Shown here one piece after another: positions 18,539 through 28,440 of a DNA stretch of 64,000 nt (positions are counted from its first letter, which is position 1; each line of letters opens with the position of its first letter). The notes below the pieces were generated by a model, which did no database searches, had not been told where the DNA came from, and saw only the letters and a program-made list of their open reading frames with translations. A program made the translations under genes and the position numbers. Where the stretch lies: assembly GCF_034314105.1 (NCBI RefSeq), contig NZ_JAVIWJ010000001.1:2915501-2979500 (forward strand). The letters are read 5' to 3'. Source of the stretch: Pseudomonas sp. AB6. Its GTDB lineage: Bacteria > Pseudomonadota > Gammaproteobacteria > Pseudomonadales > Pseudomonadaceae.

Positions 18539-20244
18539 GAGCCTTCGCCGCGCTTTATTCGCGTTTAGACGCCACAACGTCGAGCAACGCCAAGCTCGCC
18601 GCATTACGCGACTACTTTATCGCTGCAGCACCTGAGGATGCAGCCTGGGCCGTTTATTTTTTGTCCGGCGGACGACCTCGGCAATTGGTCCCCACCCGAT
18701 TGTTGCGCGAACAGGCGATGGCGCTTTCCGGGTTGCCAGAATGGCTGTTCGAAGAAAGTTATCAAGCCGTGGGGGATTTGGCAGAGACGCTTTCATTGAT
18801 TCTTCCCGAGGTTCAGCAAAGCTCCGATGCGGGTCTGGCGACTTGGATGGAAGACTATTTGTTGCCATTGCGCGGCCTGCCGCCAGAGGAATTGACCGAA
18901 CGACTGGAAAGTTATTGGGCGCAGCTCGACCGCCTTAGCCTGATGGTCTGCATCAAGTTGATTACCGGCAGTTTCAGAGTGGGGGTTTCTAAATTGCTGG
19001 TTACCCGTGCACTTGCCTCCCTGGCTGACATCGACAGCAAGCGCGTGGCGCAACGTTTAGTGGGCTACACCGACCTTTCCCATCGGCCCAGCGCCGAGGG
19101 TTACCTCAAGTTGATCGCGGCTGAGTCCGACGATGAACACGCCCAGCGCGGCGGCCAGCCTTATCCGTTCTTCCTTGCACACGCTTTGCAGCAGCCCGTG
19201 GATCAATTCGAAACGCTGCTCGGTCCGTGTGAAGAGTGGCAAGTGGAATGGAAGTGGGACGGTATCCGGGCGCAATTGGTCAAACGTGAAGGTCGTTTAT
19301 GGATCTGGTCACGTGGCGAAGAATTAGTCACTGATCGTTTCCCTGAGTTGCACAGCCTGAGCCAGTGTTTACCGGACGGCACGGTGATCGACGGCGAAAT
19401 CGTGGTTTGGAAACCCCCCGTCGTCGGGCCGAAAGACGACGACGTTTTCGCGCTGGCAACATCAGAAGACTCAAACGCTGCTCAACCTTCGGTTCAGCCT
19501 TTCGCATTGCTGCAGCAGCGTATCGGCCGCAAAACGTTGGGTAAGAAAATTCTAAACGACGTACCGGTGGTGGTACTCGCCTACGACCTGCTGGAATGGC
19601 GAGGTCGCGATTGGCGCAGCCGTCCTCAGCACGAACGGCGCGCCCAGCTCGAAGTATTGCTCCATTGCAGCCAAAGTCCGGTTTTGCTGCCGTCGCCCAT
19701 ACTAAGCGCAACCGATTGGATAGACCTCGGCCGACAGCGCGAAGCGTCCCGCAGCCTCGGCGTCGAGGGCATGATGCTCAAAGCCCGCGACGCGCTTTAT
19801 GGCGTAGGCCGCACCAAAGACATGGGCGTTTGGTGGAAATGGAAAGTCGATCCATTCAGCGTCGACGCGGTGTTGATTTATGCCCAGCGCGGCCACGGTC
19901 GACGCGCCAGCCTGTACAGCGATTACACTTTCGCAGTCTGGGACGGGCCACCCGACGCTAGCGAACGAACTTTGGTGCCGTTTGCCAAGGCCTATTCCGG
20001 GTTGACCGACGAAGAGATGCGCAAGGTCGATGCGATTGTCCGTAAAACTACAGTGGAAAAATTCGGCCCGGTACGCAGCGTCACCCCAAGCTTGGTGTTC
20101 GAGCTTGGCTTTGAGGGCATCGCCCTGTCCAAGCGGCACAAAAGCGGAATTGCGGTGCGTTTCCCGAGAATGCTGCGCTGGCGCCAGGACAAACCGGTAG
20201 CCGAGGCAGACAGCTTATCGACGCTGCAAGATTTGCTCAGCTGA
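18535..20244 (+). CDS. ATP-dependent DNA ligase (LigB-type, ligase-associated repair set)
   Basis: 569 residues. The N-terminal DNA-binding domain (about 1-200) is followed by the nucleotidyltransferase core with the adenylated lysine in KWDG (Lys240), DGEIVVW, and the C-terminal OB-fold region (FGPVRSVTPSLVFELGFEG). It seals nicks using ATP, unlike the NAD-dependent housekeeping LigA. The start has GAGG eight bases upstream and overlaps the exonuclease stop. In other Pseudomonas the helicase gene usually follows at once; here a REP element and a transporter operon come next. Confidence 0.9.
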   Translation: MRAFAALYSRLDATTSSNAKLAALRDYFIAAAPEDAAWAVYFLSGGRPRQLVPTRLLREQAMALSGLPEWLFEESYQAVGDLAETLSLILPEVQQSSDAGLATWMEDYLLPLRGLPPEELTERLESYWAQLDRLSLMVCIKLITGSFRVGVSKLLVTRALASLADIDSKRVAQRLVGYTDLSHRPSAEGYLKLIAAESDDEHAQRGGQPYPFFLAHALQQPVDQFETLLGPCEEWQVEWKWDGIRAQLVKREGRLWIWSRGEELVTDRFPELHSLSQCLPDGTVIDGEIVVWKPPVVGPKDDDVFALATSEDSNAAQPSVQPFALLQQRIGRKTLGKKILNDVPVVVLAYDLLEWRGRDWRSRPQHERRAQLEVLLHCSQSPVLLPSPILSATDWIDLGRQREASRSLGVEGMMLKARDALYGVGRTKDMGVWWKWKVDPFSVDAVLIYAQRGHGRRASLYSDYTFAVWDGPPDASERTLVPFAKAYSGLTDEEMRKVDAIVRKTTVEKFGPVRSVTPSLVFELGFEGIALSKRHKSGIAVRFPRMLRWRQDKPVAEADSLSTLQDLLS

Positions 20245-20309
20245 ACGTGATGCGCTATTTTTGTGCGCTTATTTTCGAGCGGGCCTTTTCTGTGCATGAG
20301 GGGCTTTCT

Positions 20310-20387
20310 ATAGGACCAAACATATTGGCGAATTAGCTAATGCAAAATGCTTGACGCATAGCTTGGCGAGTAGGTTAGCTCCTGCAG
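20310..20387. repeat. Degenerate REP-like palindrome in the gap before the transporter operon
   Basis: Arms near 20310-20332 (ATAGGACC, then TTGGCGAA) and 20363-20387 (TTGGCGAG, then TTAGCTCCTG) resemble the 14652 family with several mismatches. The gap 20245-20591 holds this element and the transporter promoter region. One lone TGTCGC hexamer (minus strand, 20457-20462) is present without its partner. I see no gene in it. Confidence 0.4.
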
Positions 20388-20591
20388 CATTGTTTTGCGC
20401 TTAGCCTTGGGGCATTCCCTGCTCCAGCAGGGCGTTTCAGCACTAAAGTCATCATTGCGACAACTCTGTACATTTAAAACGCACGTTCGTCTCTTTGGTT
20501 CAAATATTGCTATCTTCTTACCGTCTGGCGCTTGCCGGTAGCAAGAGATCCGCGTGTTCCCAACGCTCATTTTGGTTTTAAGGACTGATCA

Positions 20592-21374
20592 ATGAAAAAA
20601 GCATGGCTGACCCTTTCCGCATTGGCTATTTGTCTGGCCGCTGGCAGTGCAATGGCCAAGGAATACAAGGAATTGCGCTTCGGCGTCGATCCTTCTTATG
20701 CACCTTTCGAATCAAAAGCAGCCGATGGCAGCCTGGTAGGCTTCGATATCGATCTGGGCAATGCGATTTGCGCCGAGCTGAAAGTGAAATGCAAATGGGT
20801 TGAAAGCGATTTCGACGGCATGATCCCTGGCTTGAAAGCCAATAAATTCGACGGTGTTATCTCGTCGATGACCGTTACAGAGGCTCGTGAGAAGGTTATC
20901 GACTTCTCAAGCGAACTGTTTTCCGGTCCAACGTCGTTGGTTTTCAAGAAAGGTTCTGGCGTCACTTCCGACCCGGCAACCCTGAAAGGCAAAACGGTTG
21001 GTTATGAGCAAGGCACGATTCAGGAGGCCTATGCCAAAGCCGTTTTGGACAAAGCAGGTGTGACCACCAAGGCTTACGCCAACCAGGATCAGGTTTACGC
21101 TGACCTGACTTCGGGTCGTCTTGATGCTTCGGTACAAGACATGCTGCAAGCCGAGCTGGGCTTTTTGAAATCGCCAGGAGGTGCTGGTTTTGAAGTTTCC
21201 AAGCCAATCACAGATCCACTGTTGCCAGCAAAAACGGCAGTTGGTATCTCGAAAGGTAACAAAGACCTCAAAGCACTGTTGGATAAAGGTATCAAAGCGT
21301 TACACGCTGACGGTAAATACGAAGAAATCCAGAAAAAACACTTTGGCGATCTGAACCTGTATAGCGGTAAATAA
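20592..21374 (+). CDS. Basic amino acid ABC transporter, periplasmic binding protein (AotJ/HisJ-like)
   Basis: 260 residues. The signal peptide MKKAWLTLSALAICLAAGSAMA is followed by the Lys/Arg/Orn-binding-protein core: FGVDPSYAPFESKAADG, GFDIDLGNAICAEL, GLKANKFDGVISSMTVTEAR and QDMLQAELGFL. It captures arginine, ornithine, lysine or histidine in the periplasm. It is first in a five-gene block with the order J-Q-M-O-P, as in P. aeruginosa aotJQMOP, but argR does not follow. A terminator-like hairpin right after it probably raises its level over the permeases. Confidence 0.85.
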   Translation: MKKAWLTLSALAICLAAGSAMAKEYKELRFGVDPSYAPFESKAADGSLVGFDIDLGNAICAELKVKCKWVESDFDGMIPGLKANKFDGVISSMTVTEAREKVIDFSSELFSGPTSLVFKKGSGVTSDPATLKGKTVGYEQGTIQEAYAKAVLDKAGVTTKAYANQDQVYADLTSGRLDASVQDMLQAELGFLKSPGGAGFEVSKPITDPLLPAKTAVGISKGNKDLKALLDKGIKALHADGKYEEIQKKHFGDLNLYSGK

Positions 21375-21381
21375 ACATCCC

Positions 21382-21436
21382 AACGCCCATCGACTTCAGG
21401 TGAGTACCGTCACCCGTTTCGATGGGCGTTTTTTTG
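21382..21436 (+). terminator. Intra-operon hairpin/attenuator after the binding protein gene
   Basis: AACGCCCATCGA and TCGATGGGCGTT, perfect 12-base arms followed by TTTTTTT. It lies between the binding-protein stop and the first permease gene, so partial read-through would explain more binding protein than membrane subunits. Confidence 0.75.
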
Positions 21437-21455
21437 ACCGTAAAAGGCTTGATTC

Positions 21456-22184
21456 ATGCTCGACGAATGGCTGCAATACCTTGGTTTATCTGCCCTCAGC
21501 TTGAAAGGCTTTGGGCCCCTGCTGCTTCAAGGGACGTGGATGACCATCCAATTAGGAATTTTGTCGCTGTTGGTCGCCGTTATCCTCGGCTTGATCGGCG
21601 CCAGCTGCAAATTGTCCAGTTTGCGTGCGCTGCGCATTCCAGCGCAGATTTACACCACCTTGATCCGCGGCGTGCCCGACCTGGTGCTGATGCTGCTGAT
21701 TTTCTACAGCCTGCAAACCTGGCTGACCAGCTTCACTGAAATAATGGACTGGGACTACATCGAAATCGATCCGTTCGCCGCTGGGGTAATCACCCTGGGG
21801 TTTATCTACGGAGCTTATTTCACCGAAACCTTCCGCGGCGCCATTCTATCTGTGCCTCGCGGCCAGATTGAAGCCGCCACTGCGTATGGCTTGACCCGTG
21901 CCCAGCGATTTCGCCTTGTGGTATTTCCGCAAATGATGCGTTTCGCATTGCCGGGCATCGGTAACAACTGGATGGTGATCCTCAAGGCCACTGCCCTGGT
22001 CTCAATCATCGGCCTGGCCGATCTGGTCAAGGCCTCCCAAGACGCAGGCAAAAGCACCTACGAGCTTTTCTACTTTCTGGTGGTGGCGGCGTTGATCTAC
22101 TTACTGATTACCAGCGTTTCCAACATTGTCTTGCGCTGGGCTGAACGACGTTATGCCGCTGGTAGCCGGGAGGCACAACGATGA
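21456..22184 (+). CDS. Amino acid ABC transporter permease (AotQ/HisQ-like)
   Basis: 242 residues with about five membrane helices. The permease EAA loop is seen in GAILSVPRGQIEAATAYGLTRAQRFRLVVFPQMM, and the early RGVPDLVLMLLIFY matches His/Glu/Gln/Arg-type permeases. It pairs with the next gene, overlapping it by four bases, to form the inner-membrane channel. Confidence 0.85.
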   Translation: MLDEWLQYLGLSALSLKGFGPLLLQGTWMTIQLGILSLLVAVILGLIGASCKLSSLRALRIPAQIYTTLIRGVPDLVLMLLIFYSLQTWLTSFTEIMDWDYIEIDPFAAGVITLGFIYGAYFTETFRGAILSVPRGQIEAATAYGLTRAQRFRLVVFPQMMRFALPGIGNNWMVILKATALVSIIGLADLVKASQDAGKSTYELFYFLVVAALIYLLITSVSNIVLRWAERRYAAGSREAQR

Positions 22185-22891
22185 TTGAACTTCTTCAAGA
22201 ATATTGGCGGCCCTTCCTTTATAGCGACGGTCAACACATCACCGGTCTGGCGATGACCATGTGGCTGCTTAGCGCCTCAATCGCCATTGGCTTTGTAGTG
22301 TCGATCCCACTCTCTATCGCCAGGGTTTCGCCTAAGTTCTGGATTCGCTTGCCAGTACAGTTCTACACCTACCTGTTTCGTGGAACCCCGCTTTATATCC
22401 AACTGTTAATTTGCTACACCGGCATCTACAGCATTGCGGCGATTCGCGCACAACCGTTGCTTGATGCCTTTTTCCGCGACGCCATGAACTGTACGATTCT
22501 CGCGTTTGCGTTAAACACCTGTGCTTACACCACCGAAATTTTTGCCGGGTCGATCCGAAGCATGGCCCATGGCGAAGTCGAAGCGGCCAAGGCGTTCGGG
22601 CTCACCGGCTGGAAGCTTTATGCCTACGTCATCATGCCGTCGGCACTGCGACGCTCACTGCCGTTCTACAGCAATGAAGTGATCTTGATGCTGCATTCGA
22701 CCACCGTCGCATTTACCGCCACCGTTCCGGATATTCTCAAGGTCGCCAGAGACGCCAACTCAGCTACATTCATGACGTTTCAATCTTTCGGTATCGCCGC
22801 ACTGATCTATTTGACGGTTACTTTTGCCTTGGTTGGCCTGTTCCGGTTGGCTGAACGCCGCTGGCTGGCCTTTCTCGGCCCGGCTCATTAG
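22181..22891 (+). CDS. Amino acid ABC transporter permease (AotM/HisM-like)
   Basis: 236 residues. RGTPLYIQLLICYTG and the EAA loop GSIRSMAHGEVEAAKAFGLTGWKLYAYVIMPSALR are typical of HisM-type permeases. Start and upstream stop share ATGA, so translation is coupled. It forms a heterodimer with the preceding permease. Confidence 0.85.
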   Translation: MIELLQEYWRPFLYSDGQHITGLAMTMWLLSASIAIGFVVSIPLSIARVSPKFWIRLPVQFYTYLFRGTPLYIQLLICYTGIYSIAAIRAQPLLDAFFRDAMNCTILAFALNTCAYTTEIFAGSIRSMAHGEVEAAKAFGLTGWKLYAYVIMPSALRRSLPFYSNEVILMLHSTTVAFTATVPDILKVARDANSATFMTFQSFGIAALIYLTVTFALVGLFRLAERRWLAFLGPAH

Positions 22892-22899
22892 GACACTTT

Positions 22900-24018
22900 A
22901 TGCGCCATCAAGCCCACAATGTGCTAGCCCCCCTGCCGGGAACCGCGCGGCAGATTCACAGCTTTTATTACGGCCCAGAAAATGCGGGTCGCAAAGTCTA
23001 TATTCAGGCCTCGCTGCACGCGGACGAATTGCCCGGCATGTTGGTGGCCTGGCATTTAAAACAGCGACTGGCCGAACTGGAAAGGGCCGGAAGGCTGCTG
23101 GGCGAAATCGTTTTGGTCCCGGTGGCTAATCCCATTGGCCTTGAACAGGTGCTAATGGACATCCCGCTGGGCCGCTATGAACTGGAAAGTGGGCACAATT
23201 TTAACCGTCGATTCCTCGACCTTAGTCAACAGGTCGGGGACGACGTCGAAGCCCTGCTCGGTGATAATCCACAGCGAAATCTTGAACTAATCCGCGCCAG
23301 CCTACGCGCGGCATTGGTCGCGCAGGTGCCCGGCACTCAGTTGCAGTCGCAGCGGCTGATCCTGCAAACGCTGGCGTGTGACGCTGACATGGTGCTGGAC
23401 CTGCATTGCGATTTCGAAGCCGTGGAACATCTTTACACCACCCCCGAAGCCTGGTCGCTGGTCGAACCGCTGTCGCGCTATCTCGGCGCTCAGGCCAGTC
23501 TGTTGGCCACCGACTCTGGCGGTCAGTCGTTCGATGAATGTTTCACGCTGCTCTGGTGGCAGTTGCAACAGCGCTTCGATGGGCGCTTCGAAATTCCGAT
23601 GGGCAGTTTTTCGGTGACCCTAGAGCTTCGTGGTCAGTGTGATGTCAGTCACGCGCTGGCCAGTCGCGATTGTCAGGCACTGATCAATTACCTCATGCAC
23701 TTGGGCGTGATTGCCGGGGAACCTACACCGTTGCCGGAGTTGCTGTATCCGGCAACGCCGCTAGCAGCCGTTGAACCGGTGGAAACGGCGGTGGGCGGCT
23801 TGCTGGTGTTTTGTGCGTTGCCCGGTGAATACCTGGTAGCCGGGCAGCTCATTGCTGAAATCATAGATCCGATCACCGATCTGGTAACGCCGATCCACAC
23901 TCTTAATCCCGGTTTGTTGTATGCGCGCTCAGTGCGCCGCATGGCAACCGCCGGCATGGTCATCGCTCACGTTGCAGGCACCGAAGCCTACCGTAGCGGT
24001 TACCTGCTCTCTCCTTAA
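22900..24018 (+). CDS. Succinylglutamate desuccinylase/aspartoacylase-family protein (AotO-like)
   Basis: 372 residues. M14-like zinc hydrolase: the HxxE metal motif is in SLHADELPGM (His40, Glu43), with a later histidine in VLDLHCDFE. The C-terminal part (from about 290) is a beta-rich domain with a biotinyl-like look (GEYLVAGQLIAEIIDPI). It sits between the permease and ATPase genes exactly where aotO lies in P. aeruginosa. Perhaps trims an acylated amino acid brought in by the transporter; the substrate is not known. Confidence 0.8.
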   Translation: MRHQAHNVLAPLPGTARQIHSFYYGPENAGRKVYIQASLHADELPGMLVAWHLKQRLAELERAGRLLGEIVLVPVANPIGLEQVLMDIPLGRYELESGHNFNRRFLDLSQQVGDDVEALLGDNPQRNLELIRASLRAALVAQVPGTQLQSQRLILQTLACDADMVLDLHCDFEAVEHLYTTPEAWSLVEPLSRYLGAQASLLATDSGGQSFDECFTLLWWQLQQRFDGRFEIPMGSFSVTLELRGQCDVSHALASRDCQALINYLMHLGVIAGEPTPLPELLYPATPLAAVEPVETAVGGLLVFCALPGEYLVAGQLIAEIIDPITDLVTPIHTLNPGLLYARSVRRMATAGMVIAHVAGTEAYRSGYLLSP

Positions 24019-24031
24019 GGACCGCACGGCA

Positions 24032-24796
24032 ATGTACAAACTGACCATTGATAGCCTGCACAAAAGCTACGGCGATAACGAAGTGCTCAAAGGCGTATCC
24101 CTCAAGGCCAATACCGGCGATGTTATCAGCCTTATCGGCGCCAGCGGGTCGGGTAAAAGCACGTTCTTGCGCTGCATCAACTTTCTCGAAACGCCGAACG
24201 ATGGCGCCATGAGCCTGGACGGCCAACAAATTCGCATGGTCTGCGACCGGCATGGCATGCGCGTCGCCGACCCGGCTGAATTGCAGCGCATCCGCACACG
24301 GCTGGCGATGGTGTTCCAGCATTTTAATTTGTGGAGCCACATGACCGTATTGGAAAACGTCGCCATGGCCCCGCGTCGTGTACTGGGCGTCAGCAAACGC
24401 GACGCTGAAGAACGTGCGCGCAAGTACCTCGACAAAGTGGGGCTGCCGGCTCGCGTCGCCGAGCAATACCCCGCTTTCCTTTCTGGTGGCCAACAACAGC
24501 GCGTCGCGATTGCACGGGCATTGGCGATGGAACCCGAGGTGATGCTGTTCGACGAACCCACCTCGGCGCTGGACCCGGAGCTGGTGGGCGAAGTGCTCAA
24601 AGTGATTCAGGGCCTGGCTGAAGAAGGCCGAACCATGATCATGGTGACCCACGAAATGAGCTTTGCGCGCAAAGTATCCAATCAGGTGATGTTCCTGCAC
24701 CAGGGTTTGGTGGAAGAACAAGGACACCCGGACGAAGTCTTGGGCAACCCGCAAAGTGATCGACTGCGCCAGTTTTTGAGTGGAAATTTGAAGTAA
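24032..24796 (+). CDS. Amino acid ABC transporter ATP-binding protein (AotP/HisP-like)
   Basis: 254 residues from MYKLTIDSLHKSYGDNEVL, preceded by AAGGA; the frame is open 37 codons upstream, inside the previous gene. Walker A is GASGSGKST, the Q-loop is MVFQHFNLW, the signature is LSGGQQQR, Walker B is [14 protein letters not shown] and the switch histidine is in MVTHEMSFA. It powers the HisQM-type permease pair. The long insert between Walker A and the Q-loop (RMVCDRHGMRVADPAELQ) is usual for HisP/AotP. Confidence 0.9.
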   Translation: MYKLTIDSLHKSYGDNEVLKGVSLKANTGDVISLIGASGSGKSTFLRCINFLETPNDGAMSLDGQQIRMVCDRHGMRVADPAELQRIRTRLAMVFQHFNLWSHMTVLENVAMAPRRVLGVSKRDAEERARKYLDKVGLPARVAEQYPAFLSGGQQQRVAIARALAMEPEVMLFDEPTSALDPELVGEVLKVIQGLAEEGRTMIMVTHEMSFARKVSNQVMFLHQGLVEEQGHPDEVLGNPQSDRLRQFLSGNLK

Positions 24797-24825
24797 CAGC
24801 AGCTGATACCGCGTCGCGACATTCC

Positions 24826-24882
24826 CGAATGAATTCGGTCCCACAGGCAAATATCGATTCCCTGTGAGACCGAATTCATTCG
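24826..24882. repeat. REP palindrome (GACCGAATTCATTCG family)
   Basis: Arms CGAATGAATTCGGTC (with CCACAGG after it) and CCTGTGAGACC (with GAATTCATTCG after it) pair over about 22 bases with one mismatch, around a 13-base loop. It lies between the transporter ATPase gene and the helicase gene. Confidence 0.7.
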
Positions 24883-24970
24883 CAAAGCGGTTTATCGGCC
24901 TTCCAGGCACAAAACTAATCCCCAATCCTCGCTGTCTCTGAATTAAGCCATTCAGAGCATTCAGCGCGGC

Positions 24971-27466
24971 ATGAGCAAAACTCCCAGCGACTTCGCTCGA
25001 CGATGGTTCTCTGCTCGCGGCTGGACACCTTTTGCGTTTCAAAAAGAAGTGTGGGCAGCGGTTAAACGCGGTGAATCGGGTTTGCTGCATGCTAGTACCG
25101 GCGCGGGTAAAACCTATGCGGTGTGGTTTGCTGCGCTGAACCGCTTCGCAAACGCCGCGATGCCACTCACTGCCGATAAGCCGAGCAAGCGCAAACCGCC
25201 TGCGGCGCCCTTGAGTGTGCTGTGGATCACACCGATGCGCGCCCTCGCCGCCGACACTGCCCGCGCCCTGCAAGCGCCGCTGCTGGATTTGAACATTCCC
25301 TGGAGTGTCGGCCTGCGCACCGGTGACACCAGCGGCAGTGAACGCGCCAAGCAAGCGCGTCGACTGCCCAGTGCACTGATCACGACGCCAGAAAGCTTGA
25401 CCCTGCTGCTGACCCGCGAAGACGCCCGCGCTACGCTGTCCACATTGCGCATGGTGGTAGTAGATGAATGGCACGAACTGATTGGCAACAAGCGCGGCGT
25501 GCAAGTGCAACTGGCGCTGGCGCGACTCCGGCGCTGGAATCCACAACTGATCGTGTGGGGTGTTTCGGCAACACTAGGTAATCAAGTTCATGCACAGCAG
25601 GCGTTGCTAGGCGAGACCGGAATCAGCGTGCAAGGCAACGTCGCCAAAGACTTGCGCGTTGACACGTTACTGCCGCTGTCCATTGAACGCTTTCCCTGGG
25701 CGGGACACATGGGATTAAGCATGCTGCCGCAGGTGGTTGCCGAAGTAGACAGCAGCGCAACTTGTCTGTTGTTTACCAACACCCGTGCGCAATCAGAGAT
25801 CTGGTATCAGGCGCTGCTTGAGGCTCGCCCTGATTGGGCGGGGCTGATCGCGTTGCATCATGGATCTCTGGCTCGGGAAGTGCGCGACTGGGTTGAGATG
25901 AGCCTCAAGGAAGGCCACCTCAAAGCCGTGGTGTGCACCTCCAGTCTGGATCTGGGGGTGGACTTTCTGCCGGTGGAACGGGTTCTGCAGATCGGCTCGG
26001 CCAAAGGTGTTGCGCGCTTAATGCAGCGTGCCGGACGTTCGGGCCATGCGCCTGGGCGCCCGTCGCGTGTAACCTTGGTGCCGACCCACAGCTTGGAATT
26101 GGTGGAGGCCGCTGCGGCTCGCAGTGCCGTAGCCGCGAGGCGAATCGAACCTCGGGAATCACCCCACAAGCCACTGGACGTTCTGGTTCAACATTTGGTG
26201 AGCATGGCCCTCGGAGGTGGTTTTCGCCCTGATGAGTTGCTGATTGAAGTGCGCAGTGCCTGGGCTTACCGCGAACTTACCGAGGACCAATGGCAATGGG
26301 CGCTGGCTTTCGTTCGGCATGGCGGCCACTCCCTGACCGCCTACCCCGATTACCGCCGCGCTGAACCGGACGAGCATGGCGTTTGGCGCGTACCTGACGC
26401 ACGCCTGGCCCGGCGCCATCGCATGAGCATCGGTACCATCGTCAGCGATGCCAGTATTAATGTGAAGTATTGGAGCAAAGGTGGCGGTGGCCGCGCCTTG
26501 GGCACCGTCGAGGAAGGCTTTATTGCACGCTTGAAATCGGGGGACGGCTTTTTGTTCGGTGGTCGACTGCTGGAGCTCGTGCGGGTAGAAAATATGACCG
26601 CCTATGTACGCCGTGCCACCAGTAAAAAAGCCGCCGTACCGCGCTGGAACGGGGGTCGAATGCCCTTGTCCAGCGAGCTGGCAGATGCGGTGGTCACTCA
26701 ATTCGACGAAGCGTCCAAAGGCGAGTTCGGCAGCCCGGAAATGCAAGCCGTGCGCCCGCTATTGCAAGTGCAGCAAAAGTGGTCCGGCCTACCCCGACAA
26801 AACACGTTGTTGGCGGAGATACTTAAGTCCCGGGAGGGGTGGCATCTTTTTCTCTACCCTTTCGCCGGACGCCACGTGCATCTGGGATTGGCGAGTTTGC
26901 TGGCTTGGCGCTTGAGCCGCAATCGACCGCTGACGTTTTCAATTGCCGTCAATGATTATGGTTTCGAACTGCTCAGTGCAACACAAGTGAACTGGGCTGA
27001 AGAGCTGAAGGCCGATTTGTTCAGTCAAGACCACCTGCTGGAAGACATACTTGCCAGCTTGAATGCCGGAGAACTGGCCCTTCGGCGTTTCCGGGAAATC
27101 GCCCGGATAGCTGGACTAGTGTTCTCCGGCTATCCCGGTGCACCTAAAAGCGCGCGCCAATTACAAGCATCCAGCGGGTTGTTTTTTGAGGTCTTCAAGC
27201 AATACGACTCGAGTAATTTGTTGCTGACCCAAGCCCAAGAGGAAGTCTTGCGCCAGGAACTGGATGTCGACCGGCTTGAACGCTCATTGGAGCAAATCAA
27301 TCACCGCACACTGGACGTGCATCAGATCAAACGCCCGACCCCGCTGGCTTTTCCGCTATTGGTAGAGCGTTTTCGTGAAAGTCTCACCTCGGAAAAACTC
27401 GCTGACCGTATCGCCCGAATGGTGCGCGATCTGGAAAAAGCCGCTGGGGCTGAGTTAAATCCATGA
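24971..27466 (+). CDS. Ligase-associated DNA damage response DEXH helicase (Lhr-Core)
   Basis: 831 residues. Superfamily 2 helicase: Walker A is ASTGAGKT (Lys47), the DEWH box is at residues 165-168, SATLGN is motif III, and [15 protein letters not shown] is motif VI, followed by the winged-helix and Lhr core domains. It is a 3'-5' DNA/RNA-DNA helicase in the same repair set as the exonuclease and ligase at 17.5-20.2 kb. It overlaps pdeM by four bases. No strong ribosome site precedes its ATG, which may reflect a changed upstream context. Confidence 0.9.
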   Translation: MSKTPSDFARRWFSARGWTPFAFQKEVWAAVKRGESGLLHASTGAGKTYAVWFAALNRFANAAMPLTADKPSKRKPPAAPLSVLWITPMRALAADTARALQAPLLDLNIPWSVGLRTGDTSGSERAKQARRLPSALITTPESLTLLLTREDARATLSTLRMVVVDEWHELIGNKRGVQVQLALARLRRWNPQLIVWGVSATLGNQVHAQQALLGETGISVQGNVAKDLRVDTLLPLSIERFPWAGHMGLSMLPQVVAEVDSSATCLLFTNTRAQSEIWYQALLEARPDWAGLIALHHGSLAREVRDWVEMSLKEGHLKAVVCTSSLDLGVDFLPVERVLQIGSAKGVARLMQRAGRSGHAPGRPSRVTLVPTHSLELVEAAAARSAVAARRIEPRESPHKPLDVLVQHLVSMALGGGFRPDELLIEVRSAWAYRELTEDQWQWALAFVRHGGHSLTAYPDYRRAEPDEHGVWRVPDARLARRHRMSIGTIVSDASINVKYWSKGGGGRALGTVEEGFIARLKSGDGFLFGGRLLELVRVENMTAYVRRATSKKAAVPRWNGGRMPLSSELADAVVTQFDEASKGEFGSPEMQAVRPLLQVQQKWSGLPRQNTLLAEILKSREGWHLFLYPFAGRHVHLGLASLLAWRLSRNRPLTFSIAVNDYGFELLSATQVNWAEELKADLFSQDHLLEDILASLNAGELALRRFREIARIAGLVFSGYPGAPKSARQLQASSGLFFEVFKQYDSSNLLLTQAQEEVLRQELDVDRLERSLEQINHRTLDVHQIKRPTPLAFPLLVERFRESLTSEKLADRIARMVRDLEKAAGAELNP

Positions 27467-28119
27467 CCCCCCATTACTCTATAGAACTGGCAGGTGCGCA
27501 GCTGTGGCTGCTGGCGGAAAAGGCTGTCTATTACCCGGCCTTGCGGGTGTTGATGATTGCCGATGCGCATTTCGGCAAAGCCGCGGCGTATCGAAAACTT
27601 GGGCAGCCGGTGCCCCATGGCACGACACACAGCAACCTGCAACGCCTTGATGTACTTCTAAAATGTTACCCGTGTGAATGCCTGATTTTCTTGGGTGACT
27701 TCTTCCATGCACCAGGTTCACGAGCGGTAACCACGCTGGCAGCGTTACGAGAATGGCGGCAGCGCCATGAGAATTTGCGCGTTATTCTCATTCGCGGAAA
27801 CCACGATTTGCGTGCTGGAGACCCACCTATCGATTGGCAATTTGAAGTGGTGTCGGAACCCTTGTTGCTCGGTCCGTTCGCGTTACAACATGAGCCTCAT
27901 GAGCACGAAACTCACACTGTGCTCGCTGGCCACGTCCACCCGGTTTATCGACTAAATGGCATTGGTCGACAGAGCCTGCGTTTGCCGTGTTTTTACTTGA
28001 AGGAACGACTCGCGCTATTGCCTGCCTTCGGGGCCTTTACAGGCGGCATGGAAATATATCCCGAAGTGGGAAGCCGTATTTTTATCGTCGGCGACGGGAC
28101 CGTGTGGCGCGCGCAATAA
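27463..28119 (+). CDS. pdeM: Ligase-associated DNA damage response endonuclease PdeM
   Basis: 218 residues. Calcineurin-like phosphoesterase with the ordered metal motifs DAHFGKA, GDFFH, RGNHD, and GHVHP. It forms the last member of the ligase-exonuclease-helicase-PdeM repair set and overlaps the helicase stop (ATGA). Probably a Mn-dependent phosphodiesterase/nuclease acting on damaged DNA ends. Confidence 0.85.
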   Translation: MTPHYSIELAGAQLWLLAEKAVYYPALRVLMIADAHFGKAAAYRKLGQPVPHGTTHSNLQRLDVLLKCYPCECLIFLGDFFHAPGSRAVTTLAALREWRQRHENLRVILIRGNHDLRAGDPPIDWQFEVVSEPLLLGPFALQHEPHEHETHTVLAGHVHPVYRLNGIGRQSLRLPCFYLKERLALLPAFGAFTGGMEIYPEVGSRIFIVGDGTVWRAQ

Positions 28120-28131
28120 GCTGCCCGCAGA

Positions 28132-28335
28132 TCAAGCGACTGGCGCAGGTGGCGGCTGATCCGGGAGTGTTGGCTCGCCGGGTTCTGTAGGCTGAGGTGT
28201 GTCTGGGCCAGGCTGACCAGGAATTCCGCCAACCATGTTGAGCTGTGGAGATGCGAGAAGCGACCAGGCAAGAAGCCCTACATGATTGTCATGTGAGTCC
28301 GTCGGAGGAACAATGGGCTTCAAATACGTTTTCAT
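28132..28335 (-). CDS. Small proline-rich hypothetical protein
   Basis: 67 residues from the ATG at 28335, which has AGGAG six bases upstream. N-terminal MKTYLKPIVPP, a short hydrophobic segment VGLLAWSLLASP, then a Pro/Gly/Gln-rich tail (GGIPGQPGPDTPQPTEPGEP and PDQPPPAPVA). The good ribosome site and the tail suggest a real gene. It may be a small secreted or peptide-type product; unknown. Confidence 0.45.
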   Translation of the reverse strand: MKTYLKPIVPPTDSHDNHVGLLAWSLLASPQLNMVGGIPGQPGPDTPQPTEPGEPTLPDQPPPAPVA

Positions 28336-28440
28336 AGGCACTCCTGAAAGTAGTATGGCTCGTTGGCGTCGGGTCCAAACAGTTCAGTCAATAGAGTGCC
28401 GATCGGGAGACTAATTCCCTCGCTGCCGGATCAGTGGTGA

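Noticed and set aside
20457..20462. Possible ArgR site before the aotJ-like gene
   Set aside because: Only one hexamer; no AA at the right distance and no partner 21 bases away.
23960..25546. 528-codon minus-strand frame across the transporter ATPase and helicase genes
   Set aside because: It runs antisense to two conserved genes and the REP element; composition artefact.
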